Shown piece after piece: positions 8,793-17,670 of a DNA stretch of 64,000 nt. The position numbers and the translations under genes are program-made. Below the pieces are notes generated by a model. The model ran no database searches. It was not told where the DNA came from and was given only the letters and a program-made list of their open reading frames with translations. Position 1 is the stretch's first letter; the number at the start of each line of letters is the position of its first letter. This DNA comes from Moraxellaceae bacterium (GTDB lineage Bacteria > Pseudomonadota > Gammaproteobacteria > Pseudomonadales > Moraxellaceae): positions 124,001-188,000 of the forward strand of contig JACKNZ010000005.1 of the NCBI GenBank assembly GCA_024234595.1. The letters run 5' to 3'.

Positions 8793-10457
8793 TTAAACCA
8801 CTTTATCTCGTAACTCTCTACGCAACACCTTACCCAAACTAGAGCGCGGAATTTTGTCTATAAACACTATCGAACGTGGAATTTTGTACACCGCCAACTC
8901 TTTTTTTAGATGTTCAATAATTTCATCTTCGTTAACGTAGGGATCTTTTTTAACTACAAATAATCTGACTGTTTCTCCTGCTTTAAAATCACTTACGCCT
9001 ACTGCTGCACAATCTAAAATACCCGTGTGTCTCAAAGCAACTTCTTCAATTTCTAGAGGATAAACATTAAAACCAGAGACTAAAATCATGTCTTTTTTGC
9101 GCGACACAATTTTAATATAACCATCATTTTGGAATACAGCCAAATCACCCGTTTTAAGCCAACCATCATAACTTATCACATCCGCTGTTGCTTCGGCATC
9201 ACGCCAATAGCCCTTCATTACTTGAGGGCCTTGTATCCATAACTCCCCTACCTCGCCCAACGCCACATCCTGTCCCGAATCATCCAACAAACGTAATTGA
9301 GTATCTGGTATCGGTAATCCTACCGTACCTAATTGAATGGCATTGGGTGGATTCATCGTCACCACAGGCGAAGACTCAGTTAGGCCGTAGCCTTCACAAA
9401 TTGGACTATGAGTAATATTTTGCCATGCTTGAGCCACTTTAAGTTGCACAGGCATACTCCCAGCAACCGTTAGTTTTAATTTAGAAAAATCAACTCTAGG
9501 CAACACTGATTGATTGATAAGCTCCACAAATAGACTATTAGAGCCCATCATCACCGTAATATCATATTTTTCGAACTGTTCAATAATTAACGCTGTGTCC
9601 TTGGGATTGCTCACAAAAACGGTATGTGCGCCTAACATCATGCCCACACTGACCACACCAAAGGCAAACACATGAGACAACGGTAACGGACACAACAAGG
9701 TCTCGCGCCCAATATGCAATGCTGTCGCTAAAAAAGTATAGGTTTGCAGTACATTACTGGTAATATTTTGATGACTGAGCATCGCCCCTTTTGATATACC
9801 CGTAGTACCACCCGTATATTGCAATACCGCAACGTCACTTGGCTCAATATCTATCTCTTGATATTTTTGTGCATTAACACGAATAGTATCTAAAAAGGCA
9901 ATAGCATCAGGTAAATAATAAGCAGGGATATTTTTATAAATATATTTATCCATTCGACTCAGCAATAGACGTTTTGGCAAAGCAAAAAAATCACCCATCT
10001 CAGCCAAAACAACATATCTAATGCCAGTATTGGGTAATATTTCTTGAATAAGATGCCCCATACTGGTTAAAGCAACAACCGCTTTACAGCCTGAGTCTTT
10101 AAATTGATACTCCATTTCGGTAGCCGTATATAAGGTGCTGGTATTGACGACAATTAAACCAGCTCTCAATGCACCAAATACAGCGATTGGAAATTGTAAA
10201 ATATTGGGTAATTGAATCGCAATTCTATCACCTTTTTTTAAATCAGTATGGCGTTGTATCCATGTCGCAAAGGCGGCACTGTATTTATCTAAATCAGCAA
10301 AACTAAGCGTTTTACCCTCATGACTAAAGGCGGGTTTGTTGGCATATTTGCAACAGGAATCCTTAAATAACTCATTGATTGTTTTATAGTGTTGAATATC
10401 TATATTTCTGACAATATCTTTGGGATATTTATCATGCCAAAAATCATGCTGCTCCAT
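8793..10457 (-). CDS. Long-chain fatty acid--CoA ligase (AMP-binding, FadD-like)
   Basis: Acyl-adenylate-forming enzyme that activates fatty acids to acyl-CoA with ATP. The 554 residues carry the AMP-binding P-loop YTGGTTGISKGAMLSH at 214-229, the EGYGLTESSP motif, GWLKTGDLA, and the C-terminal catalytic lysine region SSLGKVLRREL. These are all FadD-type features and the length is normal. Substrate chain length cannot be read from sequence. It lies 25 nt downstream of the M61 peptidase gene on the same strand and converges with the cco locus. The call could also fit a related medium-chain ligase. Confidence 0.88.
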   Translation of the reverse strand: MEQHDFWHDKYPKDIVRNIDIQHYKTINELFKDSCCKYANKPAFSHEGKTLSFADLDKYSAAFATWIQRHTDLKKGDRIAIQLPNILQFPIAVFGALRAGLIVVNTSTLYTATEMEYQFKDSGCKAVVALTSMGHLIQEILPNTGIRYVVLAEMGDFFALPKRLLLSRMDKYIYKNIPAYYLPDAIAFLDTIRVNAQKYQEIDIEPSDVAVLQYTGGTTGISKGAMLSHQNITSNVLQTYTFLATALHIGRETLLCPLPLSHVFAFGVVSVGMMLGAHTVFVSNPKDTALIIEQFEKYDITVMMGSNSLFVELINQSVLPRVDFSKLKLTVAGSMPVQLKVAQAWQNITHSPICEGYGLTESSPVVTMNPPNAIQLGTVGLPIPDTQLRLLDDSGQDVALGEVGELWIQGPQVMKGYWRDAEATADVISYDGWLKTGDLAVFQNDGYIKIVSRKKDMILVSGFNVYPLEIEEVALRHTGILDCAAVGVSDFKAGETVRLFVVKKDPYVNEDEIIEHLKKELAVYKIPRSIVFIDKIPRSSLGKVLRRELRDKVV

Positions 10458-10482
10458 AATATGCCTGCTGTTATTATTTTAT

Positions 10483-12249
10483 TTAAGTATTTAATATCCA
10501 TTGACTCACGCGCGATTGATTTATTTCTTTAACGCTCAATACGCACACTTCTGGCATAGTCGCCAACAAAGTGATATGTGTTCGCATCAACTCATCACGT
10601 CTAAAAAAGTGCAACTCTACCTTAGCACCTATTGCATAGCTTGCAACTAACTTCTCAAACTGAGCGGTCACTTTTAAACCATCAAAAGCAATAATGACAT
10701 CCCCTGCCGATAAGCCAGCTTCTTGGGCAGCACCACCTGTCCAAACATTCTGCAAACTATAGCCAGCTTCGCTAAATTGGCCACGTACTCCCAAACACGC
10801 TGTTGCAGCGTTGTATTGCCCGTCATATTTGTATTCAACAGTAACTCCTTGCTGCTGCAATAAATCAACAAATGGTAATTCTTGGGTGCTATATAAACAC
10901 AGTTCCCAAAATCGAGTAAAATCTTGTTGGGTCAATCGTTGACATAATGTTTGAATGGTATTATTAGCTACCCCTTGCCCTGTTTTACCATATTCTTGCC
11001 ATAATAAACGCATCACATTATCTAGGCTAATATTATTTGGGCTTTTTTGGCGTAACATTAAATCAAGGCTCAACGCGATTAACGCCCCTTTGACATAATA
11101 ACTCACCACACTATTTGGTGTATTTTCATCTTGTTTATAATATTTTGTCCACGCATAAAAACTGGAGTCTGTGACCGTTTGCTTAAAGCGTCCTAAAGTT
11201 TTTATGTGCCGCGTAATCGTTTGTGCTAATAATCCCAAATATTCGGTCGTTGATATGATACCTGCGCGTGCCAATAACAAATCATCATAATACGAGGTAA
11301 ATCCTTCAAATACCCATAATAATTCGGTGTAATTTTCTTGGTGTAAATTGGGGCTAAGCAAAACATCGGGTTGAATACGTTTGACTAACCACGAATGAAA
11401 ATATTCATGGCTACATAGGCCTAAAAATGTTTTGTATTTTTCGTTAATTTTTTGTGGTTCTGATGACAATGGCAAATCATCACGCGAACATAATAAGCTG
11501 GTTGAATTGCGATGCTCTAAACCTCCATAACCACTACCAACAGCCATTACCTGAAATAAATATTCGTTAAAAGGAGGTGTTTCATCTCCCCAAAAATCAA
11601 TCGCTGCCTGACAAATTCTTTGCAAATCAGTGGCTAGCCGTTGTGTATCTGCTCTATGTCTGCCTGTAATCACCATACGGTGAGGCGTATGGCCGCTCAT
11701 AAAACTGAGTTGGGTAAAATTAGCCATTTCGACAGGATGGTCTATCAACGCCAAATAATTATCTGCCTGATAAGTGCCAAAGCCATCACCATCAATATCA
11801 ATTTGTGTCAGTGTTGTCGCGACTCGCCAATCAACATCTTTGGGCTTGCAAAGACTAATAGCGTGAGCTTGCTGCTCGAGTCCTTGAGCGGCTAACAATA
11901 AACACGCGCCATTAAAATAACCATGCGTTTGGTCAAGATGCGCCCCTCTTACCGACAAATCCCACGCATATACTTCATACTCTAAAATGACTTCGCCTGC
12001 GTGTGGCGCAAGCTGCCATTGATTTTTTGTCAACTTTTTGACATCTAAAAGCAATCCTTGTGCTGTTTTTGCTCGTAAACTCACTATGTTGCGTGCAAAA
12101 TCACGAATCATATAGCTACCCAAAATCCAATTTGGCAGCCATACTATTTGCCCCTGTGGATCAGGCTGGCGTATAACTAATGACACTTGAAAAAAGTGCT
12201 GACTTGGTTGGTGTGTCTTAATCGTATAATGACAGGCTGCGTGCATCAT
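10483..12249 (-). CDS. M61-family metallopeptidase with C-terminal PDZ domain
   Basis: Cytosolic zinc aminopeptidase of the glycyl aminopeptidase/M61 family. The N-terminal beta domain runs to about residue 200. The zinc motif is HEYFH (near residue 281), with ENYTELLWVFEGFTSYY supplying the third ligand. A PDZ domain (GLSAGDVIIAFDG) follows near residues 500-570. Its biological substrate is unknown. I take the ATG at 12249 (588 residues). A TTG nine bases upstream is possible. It is divergent from the alpha/beta hydrolase gene, with only 34 nt between starts. Confidence 0.88.
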   Translation of the reverse strand: MMHAACHYTIKTHQPSQHFFQVSLVIRQPDPQGQIVWLPNWILGSYMIRDFARNIVSLRAKTAQGLLLDVKKLTKNQWQLAPHAGEVILEYEVYAWDLSVRGAHLDQTHGYFNGACLLLAAQGLEQQAHAISLCKPKDVDWRVATTLTQIDIDGDGFGTYQADNYLALIDHPVEMANFTQLSFMSGHTPHRMVITGRHRADTQRLATDLQRICQAAIDFWGDETPPFNEYLFQVMAVGSGYGGLEHRNSTSLLCSRDDLPLSSEPQKINEKYKTFLGLCSHEYFHSWLVKRIQPDVLLSPNLHQENYTELLWVFEGFTSYYDDLLLARAGIISTTEYLGLLAQTITRHIKTLGRFKQTVTDSSFYAWTKYYKQDENTPNSVVSYYVKGALIALSLDLMLRQKSPNNISLDNVMRLLWQEYGKTGQGVANNTIQTLCQRLTQQDFTRFWELCLYSTQELPFVDLLQQQGVTVEYKYDGQYNAATACLGVRGQFSEAGYSLQNVWTGGAAQEAGLSAGDVIIAFDGLKVTAQFEKLVASYAIGAKVELHFFRRDELMRTHITLLATMPEVCVLSVKEINQSRVSQWILNT

Positions 12250-12283
12250 AAATTCCAAATAGATTTTTAATTTAGGTTACAGA

Positions 12284-13228
12284 ATGAACAATCCGCATCT
12301 AAGTACAGAAGCGACTTTAATATATTTACCCACCCCTGACGGTCATAAAATTCCGCTCCGCCATTGGCCTGTGGCCAAACCACGCGCTGTTATTCATATT
12401 GTGCATGGCATGGCTGAGCATAGTGGTAACTATAATGATGTGGCTGCTTTTTTTAATCAACATCATTTTAGTGTTTTGGCTCATGACCATCGTTGTCACG
12501 GATTATCTACGTCTAATCCATTGGGTAATGTTGACAAAACGCAACACTGGCAAGGAATTTTAGATGATATGCCTTTGATTCATAATTGGATTAAAGCGAC
12601 CTATCAAAATCTGCCCGTTGTTATCATTGGTCATAGCATGGGTTCATTTATTAGCCAACATTTTGTCGAAAACAATCCTCATGCCGTCAAAGCATTGGCA
12701 TTAAGTGGCTCTAACTTTTTGCCAACATGGTTTACAGGGGCTGCCTCTAATTTGGCTTGTATTGAAACTAAACGTCAAGGCAAGAATGGCCGCAGTGCCT
12801 TAATTCACAGTTTAGCTTTTGGCAAATTTAGTAAAGCGTTTAATCCTGCACGCACAGAATATGATTGGCTATCTCGTGACAATACGTGGGTTGACCATTA
12901 TGTCGCCGATGAATATTGCGGTTTTCAAATGGCAAATGCGTACTGGCGAGATTTTTTAAAGACCTTGTCGCAAATTTATACTCCTCAAAATCTTAAAAAG
13001 ATTCCTTCTTCATTGCCAGTTTATTTATTTGCAGGGACACAAGACCCTGTGGGGCATTATGGTAAGGGAGTTAAAAAACTGGCTAAAGCGCATCAAAAAA
13101 CTCGCAAAGCCGATGTTAAGTTAAAATTATACACCCAAGGCCGACATGATATTTTGCATGAAACCAATGCGAGCGAAGTGCGTTATGATTTGTTGTCATG
13201 GTTATTGCCTTATGTCGCGGCAGCATAG
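12284..13228 (+). CDS. Alpha/beta hydrolase, lysophospholipase/monoacylglycerol lipase-like (S33)
   Basis: Soluble serine hydrolase of 314 residues. The nucleophile elbow is GHSMG with Ser118. The acid and histidine are likely in AGTQDPVGHYG (near residue 256) and GRHDILHE (near residue 288). The N-terminal HGMAEHSGNY stretch is characteristic of the PldB/YtpA/monoglyceride lipase branch, which cleaves monoacylglycerols or lysophospholipids. The substrate is inferred from family only. It is divergent from the M61 gene and precedes slyD by 99 nt. Nothing unusual seen. Confidence 0.85.
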   Translation: MNNPHLSTEATLIYLPTPDGHKIPLRHWPVAKPRAVIHIVHGMAEHSGNYNDVAAFFNQHHFSVLAHDHRCHGLSTSNPLGNVDKTQHWQGILDDMPLIHNWIKATYQNLPVVIIGHSMGSFISQHFVENNPHAVKALALSGSNFLPTWFTGAASNLACIETKRQGKNGRSALIHSLAFGKFSKAFNPARTEYDWLSRDNTWVDHYVADEYCGFQMANAYWRDFLKTLSQIYTPQNLKKIPSSLPVYLFAGTQDPVGHYGKGVKKLAKAHQKTRKADVKLKLYTQGRHDILHETNASEVRYDLLSWLLPYVAAA

Positions 13229-13327
13229 CACTTGCACAAATTAAGATTTTTTAGATACAACTAGCCTCAAATACAGTATGATTGTCGGCTAATTTTAAAG
13301 TGGCTTATGTGCCAAAAGGTTTTTATT

Positions 13328-13813
13328 ATGCAAATTTCTCAAGATAGCGTTGTTTCTATTAACTACACTTTAACCGATGATGATGGTCAGGTAATTGACA
13401 GTTCCACTCTGGCTGGTGCGCCCTTAGTGTATTTACACGGTGCTCAAAACATTATTCCTGGTTTAGAAAATGCCTTAACTGGTAAACAAGTAGGTGACAA
13501 ACTAACTGTTAATGTCGCTGCTGCTGATGGTTATGGCGAATACAACCCAGAAGCGGTACAAGTAGTGCCTAAACATTTATTTGGTGGCGTAGAAACTATC
13601 GAAGCAGGTATGCAGTTTCACGCTCAAACCGATTATGGCATGCAAGTCGTTACTGTGACTGCTGTTGAAGGTGATGAAGTGACTGTTGACGGTAATCATC
13701 CTTTAGCGGGTCAAAATTTAAACTTTGACGTTGAAGTCATGAATGTTCGTGCTGCTAGCAAAGAAGAATTAGAACATGGTCATGTTCATGGTGAAGGTGG
13801 TCATCATCACTGA
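13328..13813 (+). CDS. slyD: FKBP-type peptidyl-prolyl isomerase SlyD
   Basis: Cytosolic prolyl isomerase and chaperone that also carries metals (nickel supply in E. coli). The 161 residues show a FKBP core (SINYTLTDDDGQVIDSS, YLHGAQNIIPGLENAL), the insert-in-flap domain at about 70-128, and a short His-rich tail HGHVHGEGGHHH that could bind metal. The tail is much shorter than in E. coli SlyD. The ATG at 13328 follows AAAGG with suitable spacing. An upstream in-frame ATG at 13307 would add seven residues that are not conserved in the family. Confidence 0.9.
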   Translation: MQISQDSVVSINYTLTDDDGQVIDSSTLAGAPLVYLHGAQNIIPGLENALTGKQVGDKLTVNVAAADGYGEYNPEAVQVVPKHLFGGVETIEAGMQFHAQTDYGMQVVTVTAVEGDEVTVDGNHPLAGQNLNFDVEVMNVRAASKEELEHGHVHGEGGHHH

Positions 13814-13880
13814 TGATTAACGATAAAAACCTCGCTGAATGCTAATGCCTGTCAGTTAAGAAAATCACTTATAAGATGCT

Positions 13881-13916
13881 AAAAATGGGAATCAGAATTT
13901 GGTACCCATTTTTACT
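13881..13916 (+). terminator. Rho-independent terminator after slyD
   Basis: AAAAATGGG (13881-13889) pairs with CCCATTTTT (13905-13913) across a 15-nt loop. The A-run before and T-run after make it usable in both directions. It lies 68 nt after slyD and before the adenosyltransferase gene. Confidence 0.65.
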
Positions 13917-13970
13917 TTATGAGTCTAAGACATGCTAGCGTTATCGAGCTTTTGTTATCGGAGTTCTATC

Positions 13971-14516
13971 ATGGGCAATCGTTTATCTAAAATTTATACC
14001 AAAACAGGTGACAACGGCACTACAGGCTTAGGCGATGGTAGCCGCGTGGCCAAAGACAATTTACGGGTAGAAGCCTATGGCACAGTTGATGAACTTAACA
14101 GCGTTGTCGGTTTATTACGCGCCGAATTAGCAGACACTCACACCATGCAGCCCTTACTATCACGCATTCAACATGAACTGTTTGATTTAGGCGGCGAGTT
14201 ATGTATTCCAAACTTTATTTTAATTAAAGAAGACGCGATTACACGCCTCGAAAATGCCATTGATAACTTCAACGAAAACCTCCCTCCTCTCAAAGATTTT
14301 ATTTTGCCCGCAGGTGGTAAAGCGGCAAGTACCTGCCATGTGGCACGTAGTGTATGCCGCCGAGCCGAACGCCGTGTTTATAGCCTAAGCCAACAAGAGC
14401 CAGTTTCACCATTGGCATTACAATATCTTAATCGTTTGTCTGATTATTTATTTGTTTCCGCACGTATTTTGGCACGCGAGCATGGCGGCAGCGAAGTGTT
14501 GTGGCAGAGGAGCTAA
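13971..14516 (+). CDS. Cob(I)yrinic acid a,c-diamide adenosyltransferase, PduO type
   Basis: Transfers the adenosyl group of ATP to cob(I)alamin, making coenzyme B12. The 181 residues contain the PduO-type signatures: N-terminal IYTKTGDNGTTGLGDG, AYGTVDELNS, the cobalamin/ATP site RSVCRRAERRVYSL, and YLNRLSDYLFVSAR. The ATG at 13971 begins right before the conserved domain. An in-frame ATG at 13932 would add 13 unconserved residues. Its last four bases overlap the end of the opposing META-domain gene. No other cobalamin gene is in the window. Confidence 0.92.
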   Translation: MGNRLSKIYTKTGDNGTTGLGDGSRVAKDNLRVEAYGTVDELNSVVGLLRAELADTHTMQPLLSRIQHELFDLGGELCIPNFILIKEDAITRLENAIDNFNENLPPLKDFILPAGGKAASTCHVARSVCRRAERRVYSLSQQEPVSPLALQYLNRLSDYLFVSARILAREHGGSEVLWQRS

Positions 14517-15169
14517 GGCGACAAAGCCACAAACTCCGCCACCACTTGTTGTTTATCACTCAAAAACTGCAAATGATAATCAGGGGTAATACGCCATTCT
14601 CTTAAGGCTTGTAAAGCCTTAATAAAACTGGCTTCTAAGGACTGATAATCGCATTTTTCTGTGCCACCTTGCACCTGAATAAACTGCATAGTGTTGTTGT
14701 TGGATAGGCGATTATAAAAACCGCTCATCACATTACAACCTGTTAAACCCTGCATTTTGTTGGCACTCATGCGAATATACGGTGGTCGTTTACTGTGACG
14801 TGCATCAATTGCTTGACCATTGATGGCAATCAGTTGCCAATGCGCACCTTCGGGTGCATTTGGTTTAAATAAGCCACTACCCGTCACCTGACCAGCGGCC
14901 GTGACGGTTGGCTGACTGGCATTGATAACTAATTTGTTGGCTTGCCCCTGTACGTTTACCATGCCTATAGTCGCCGAATAAGTAGGACTATCGGATAACA
15001 CCGTACGCTGCTCGCCATTAGGCAACTTAATAAGCACCGATGTACCATCTTGCAAGATGGTACTGGTGTATTTATAGGTGCTGTCTGGCTTTGGCAAACT
15101 TGGATTGTTGTAGGCTTGGCAAGCCACCAAAAACACGCTTACACTAAGGCTTATGGTTTTTTTAATCAT
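14513..15169 (-). CDS. META-domain (HslJ-like) lipoprotein
   Basis: Predicted lipoprotein of 218 residues with a signal peptide and lipobox LVAC (Cys17). The C-terminal half is a META/HslJ domain: GLTGCNVMSGFYNRL, then GTEKCDYQSLEASFIKAL with the paired cysteines common in this family. The N-terminal part includes a MliC-like or NlpE-like stretch (TSTILQDGTSVLIKLPNGEQ) whose role is unclear. META-domain proteins are linked to envelope stress or motility in some bacteria, but their biochemical role is not established. It lies downstream of the helix-hairpin-helix gene with a 23-nt gap, probably co-transcribed. Confidence 0.8.
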   Translation of the reverse strand: MIKKTISLSVSVFLVACQAYNNPSLPKPDSTYKYTSTILQDGTSVLIKLPNGEQRTVLSDSPTYSATIGMVNVQGQANKLVINASQPTVTAAGQVTGSGLFKPNAPEGAHWQLIAINGQAIDARHSKRPPYIRMSANKMQGLTGCNVMSGFYNRLSNNNTMQFIQVQGGTEKCDYQSLEASFIKALQALREWRITPDYHLQFLSDKQQVVAEFVALSP

Positions 15170-15192
15170 ATTTAGCCACTTATTTTATAATT

Positions 15193-16221
15193 TTAGGCAG
15201 AAAATGCCTCTTGTAACTTTTGCAAAACTTTGCCACCCACTCCTTTTATCTGCCCCACTTCTTGCCATGACTGATAAGGTTTGGCTTGTAAAATGTTGGT
15301 AGCCACTGTTTGTGACACACCTTTAATAGCCATTAAATCCGCCAATTCGGCATTGTTAAGGGCTGCTATATTTTTGGTAGATGCACTTTTAGCTTTAGTT
15401 TTTTTGCTTGCTGCGGCTTTTGCTTTGGTCTTTACTTCTTGTGAAAGCTCAGTTGTAGCCTTAGTCTCGGCTATCGCCTTTGGCCGTTTGAGGACTCTTT
15501 GGGACACTTTTGCTTTAGCAAGGCTTGATGCAACTGGAATGTCAAAAGTCACGATATCGCGAGTCACATAGCCCTTAGCAGTCCACTCTCGTAACAGCAA
15601 CGCAAGCTGTTTACCCTGTATCGGCAAAGGTGTTTTTAATTGATAACCTGCCCAAAAGTTTTGTCCATATAACTCCCCCAATAACTCGATAGTTAACAGC
15701 TCTCCCTCACAACTATCAAACACATAAGGTGCAGACAATGCCCATAACTCTAAAGATAAAGTACCACTTAAATTATCCATTGCGCGTGGATTAAAAATTT
15801 GTGCTACTTCAATAACCGCTTCGCTTGGCATAAATTCAATGCTAGGTGTATTTAAATAAGGTTGTAAAAAAACTTGTGTTTGCTCAAAGTTGACATAACT
15901 GATAAGAGTATCGGCTTGCACTAATGCCAGCACCATATAATAATTACTTTGTCCAACAGGCCAAGAGCCAGTCAATGTCTCTTCAATTATCGTGGATTGC
16001 TGATAGTGTGTTTCTGATGTCGCGGCAATCAAATGACCTTGCACTACACTACCGCTACAAGGCTGCTGACACGCCCATAACTGCACACTGACTGCTTGCT
16101 GTGTTGGTTCAGACACACAAATTTCGGCACTTAATTGAAGATGTTCAGGATATAAAACATAAGCACAATGCTGCCCCAAACTAATGCTACTGTTATTTGC
16201 AAATAATGATGTAGTAACCAT
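15193..16221 (-). CDS. Protein of unknown function with C-terminal helix-hairpin-helix domain
   Basis: A 342-residue protein. Only the end is recognisable: a ComEA-like tandem helix-hairpin-helix DNA-binding module at about 290-342, with LMAIKGVSQTVATNIL and VGQIKGVGGKVLQKL. A Lys/Ala-rich linker (about 245-290, many K-A-K units) precedes it. The first 240 residues form a beta-rich region with two similar halves, which I do not recognise. No signal peptide is evident, so it is likely cytoplasmic and nucleoid-associated. The ATG follows GAGGG. It is 75 nt downstream of aceF on the same strand. Confidence 0.65.
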   Translation of the reverse strand: MVTTSLFANNSSISLGQHCAYVLYPEHLQLSAEICVSEPTQQAVSVQLWACQQPCSGSVVQGHLIAATSETHYQQSTIIEETLTGSWPVGQSNYYMVLALVQADTLISYVNFEQTQVFLQPYLNTPSIEFMPSEAVIEVAQIFNPRAMDNLSGTLSLELWALSAPYVFDSCEGELLTIELLGELYGQNFWAGYQLKTPLPIQGKQLALLLREWTAKGYVTRDIVTFDIPVASSLAKAKVSQRVLKRPKAIAETKATTELSQEVKTKAKAAASKKTKAKSASTKNIAALNNAELADLMAIKGVSQTVATNILQAKPYQSWQEVGQIKGVGGKVLQKLQEAFSA

Positions 16222-16296
16222 GTTTAAAACCCTCTTTTTAATATTTGCTAAAACTGCTCTTTAAAATACACGCAATTATTTTGCCAAATATGCAGC

Positions 16297-17655
16297 CTAC
16301 AACAAAATTTTACGAATATCTGTCAATATTTGGTTTAATGCACTAATAAATCTTGCCCCATCTGCACCATCAATCACGCGATGGTCATACGATAAGGACA
16401 AGGGTAACATTAAACGCGGCTCAAAACTTTGGCCATTCCATATGGGTTTATGACTGGCACGCGACACGCCTAATATCGCTACTTCTGGCCAATTGACAAT
16501 CGGGGTAAACGCTGTACCACCAATACCCCCTAAAGAAGAAATACTAAAGCTTGCACCTTGCATATCGGCTGGTGTGAGTTTTTTATCGCGGGCTTTGGCT
16601 GAAAGCTCTGCTAACTCTTTGGCTATTGTGATAATACTTTTGGTATTGGCATTTTTAATCACAGGTACAACCAAACCGTTAGGGGTATCTACCGCCACGC
16701 CGATATGAATGTATTTTTTGATAATTAACTGCTCACCATTTTGATGCAAAGAGGCGTTAAACTTGGGAAACTGCTGCAACACATAAGCGCAGGCTTTGAC
16801 CAAAAAGCTCAGTACGGTGAGGTTAATGCCTTGTGCTTTAAGTGCCTCTTTTTGTGCCACTCTAAAGGCTTCTAATTCGCTAATGTCAGCCTCATCAAAT
16901 TGCGTCACATGAGGAATATGTAGCCACGCACGATGTAGGTTTTGAGCTGATAATTTTTGAATTTTAGTCAATTCTAGGGTATCAATCTCGCCCCATTTGC
17001 TAAAGTCAATCGTCGGTAATGGCGGCAGACCTGTTTGGTTGACTGGAGTTGATGATGACGCGATAACGGGCGTACTCAATGCTTTTTTAACAAAGGCATG
17101 AACGTCTTCTTTAACAATCCTCCCTTTGGCGGCTGTGCCTGTCACTTGTTGTAGGTCAACACCTAACTCACGCGCTAAACGCCGTACCGCAGGCCCACAA
17201 TGCACAGAGGCATTATTACTTGATACGGCTTCATCTATAACTATCGTTTGCTGACTATTGTCTGCTAACTGCTCTTTGTTGACTGCTAACTGTTGACTGT
17301 TATCTGTTAATTGCTCACCGTTATCTGTTGACTGTTCATTGCTAACTGCTAACTGCTCACTGTTGACTGTTAATTGCTGACTGTTATCTGTTAATTGCTC
17401 ACTGTTCACTGCTAACTGTTGACTGCTATCTGTTAACTGCACCAATACTGTGCCTTCGGCAATTTTGTCACCTAACTTAACTAAAATGGCCTCAACTGTA
17501 CCTGCTAATGGGCTAGGCACTTCCATACTGGCTTTGGCTGACTCTAAACTGACTAAAGGCGTGTCAATTTCTATGATTTGTCCTACCTTAACCAGTATTT
17601 CGATAACTTCGGCTTCGTCTGTACCTAAATCGGGTGTGCGTACCGTGTGTAACAT
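16297..17655 (-). CDS. aceF: Pyruvate dehydrogenase E2, dihydrolipoamide acetyltransferase
   Basis: Forms the core of the pyruvate dehydrogenase complex and moves acetyl groups from lipoamide to CoA. The 452 residues comprise one lipoyl domain (lipoyl Lys41 in ESAKASME), an odd linker of seven-residue repeats at 77-136 (pattern N-S-x-Q-L-x-V/D), a peripheral subunit-binding domain (about 152-193, PAVRRLARELGVDL), and the catalytic domain with YDHRVIDGADG (His425, Asp429). Only one lipoyl domain is present, whereas E. coli has three. It lies 15 nt after aceE. No E3 gene is adjacent. Confidence 0.95.
   Translation of the reverse strand: MLHTVRTPDLGTDEAEVIEILVKVGQIIEIDTPLVSLESAKASMEVPSPLAGTVEAILVKLGDKIAEGTVLVQLTDSSQQLAVNSEQLTDNSQQLTVNSEQLAVSNEQSTDNGEQLTDNSQQLAVNKEQLADNSQQTIVIDEAVSSNNASVHCGPAVRRLARELGVDLQQVTGTAAKGRIVKEDVHAFVKKALSTPVIASSSTPVNQTGLPPLPTIDFSKWGEIDTLELTKIQKLSAQNLHRAWLHIPHVTQFDEADISELEAFRVAQKEALKAQGINLTVLSFLVKACAYVLQQFPKFNASLHQNGEQLIIKKYIHIGVAVDTPNGLVVPVIKNANTKSIITIAKELAELSAKARDKKLTPADMQGASFSISSLGGIGGTAFTPIVNWPEVAILGVSRASHKPIWNGQSFEPRLMLPLSLSYDHRVIDGADGARFISALNQILTDIRKILL
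17248..17427 (-). repeat. Degenerate heptanucleotide repeat array inside aceF
   Basis: On the plus strand about 25 consecutive 7-nt units follow the consensus CTGYTVA, for example CTGTTGA, CTGTTAT, CTGTTAA, CTGCTCA and CTGCTAA. Three heptamers make 21 nt, so the array reads through in frame and gives the repeating seven-residue linker of AceF. The same heptamer type forms the pure array at 56670-56774. Confidence 0.85.
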
Positions 17656-17670
17656 GGTTCTTCCTCCCTC

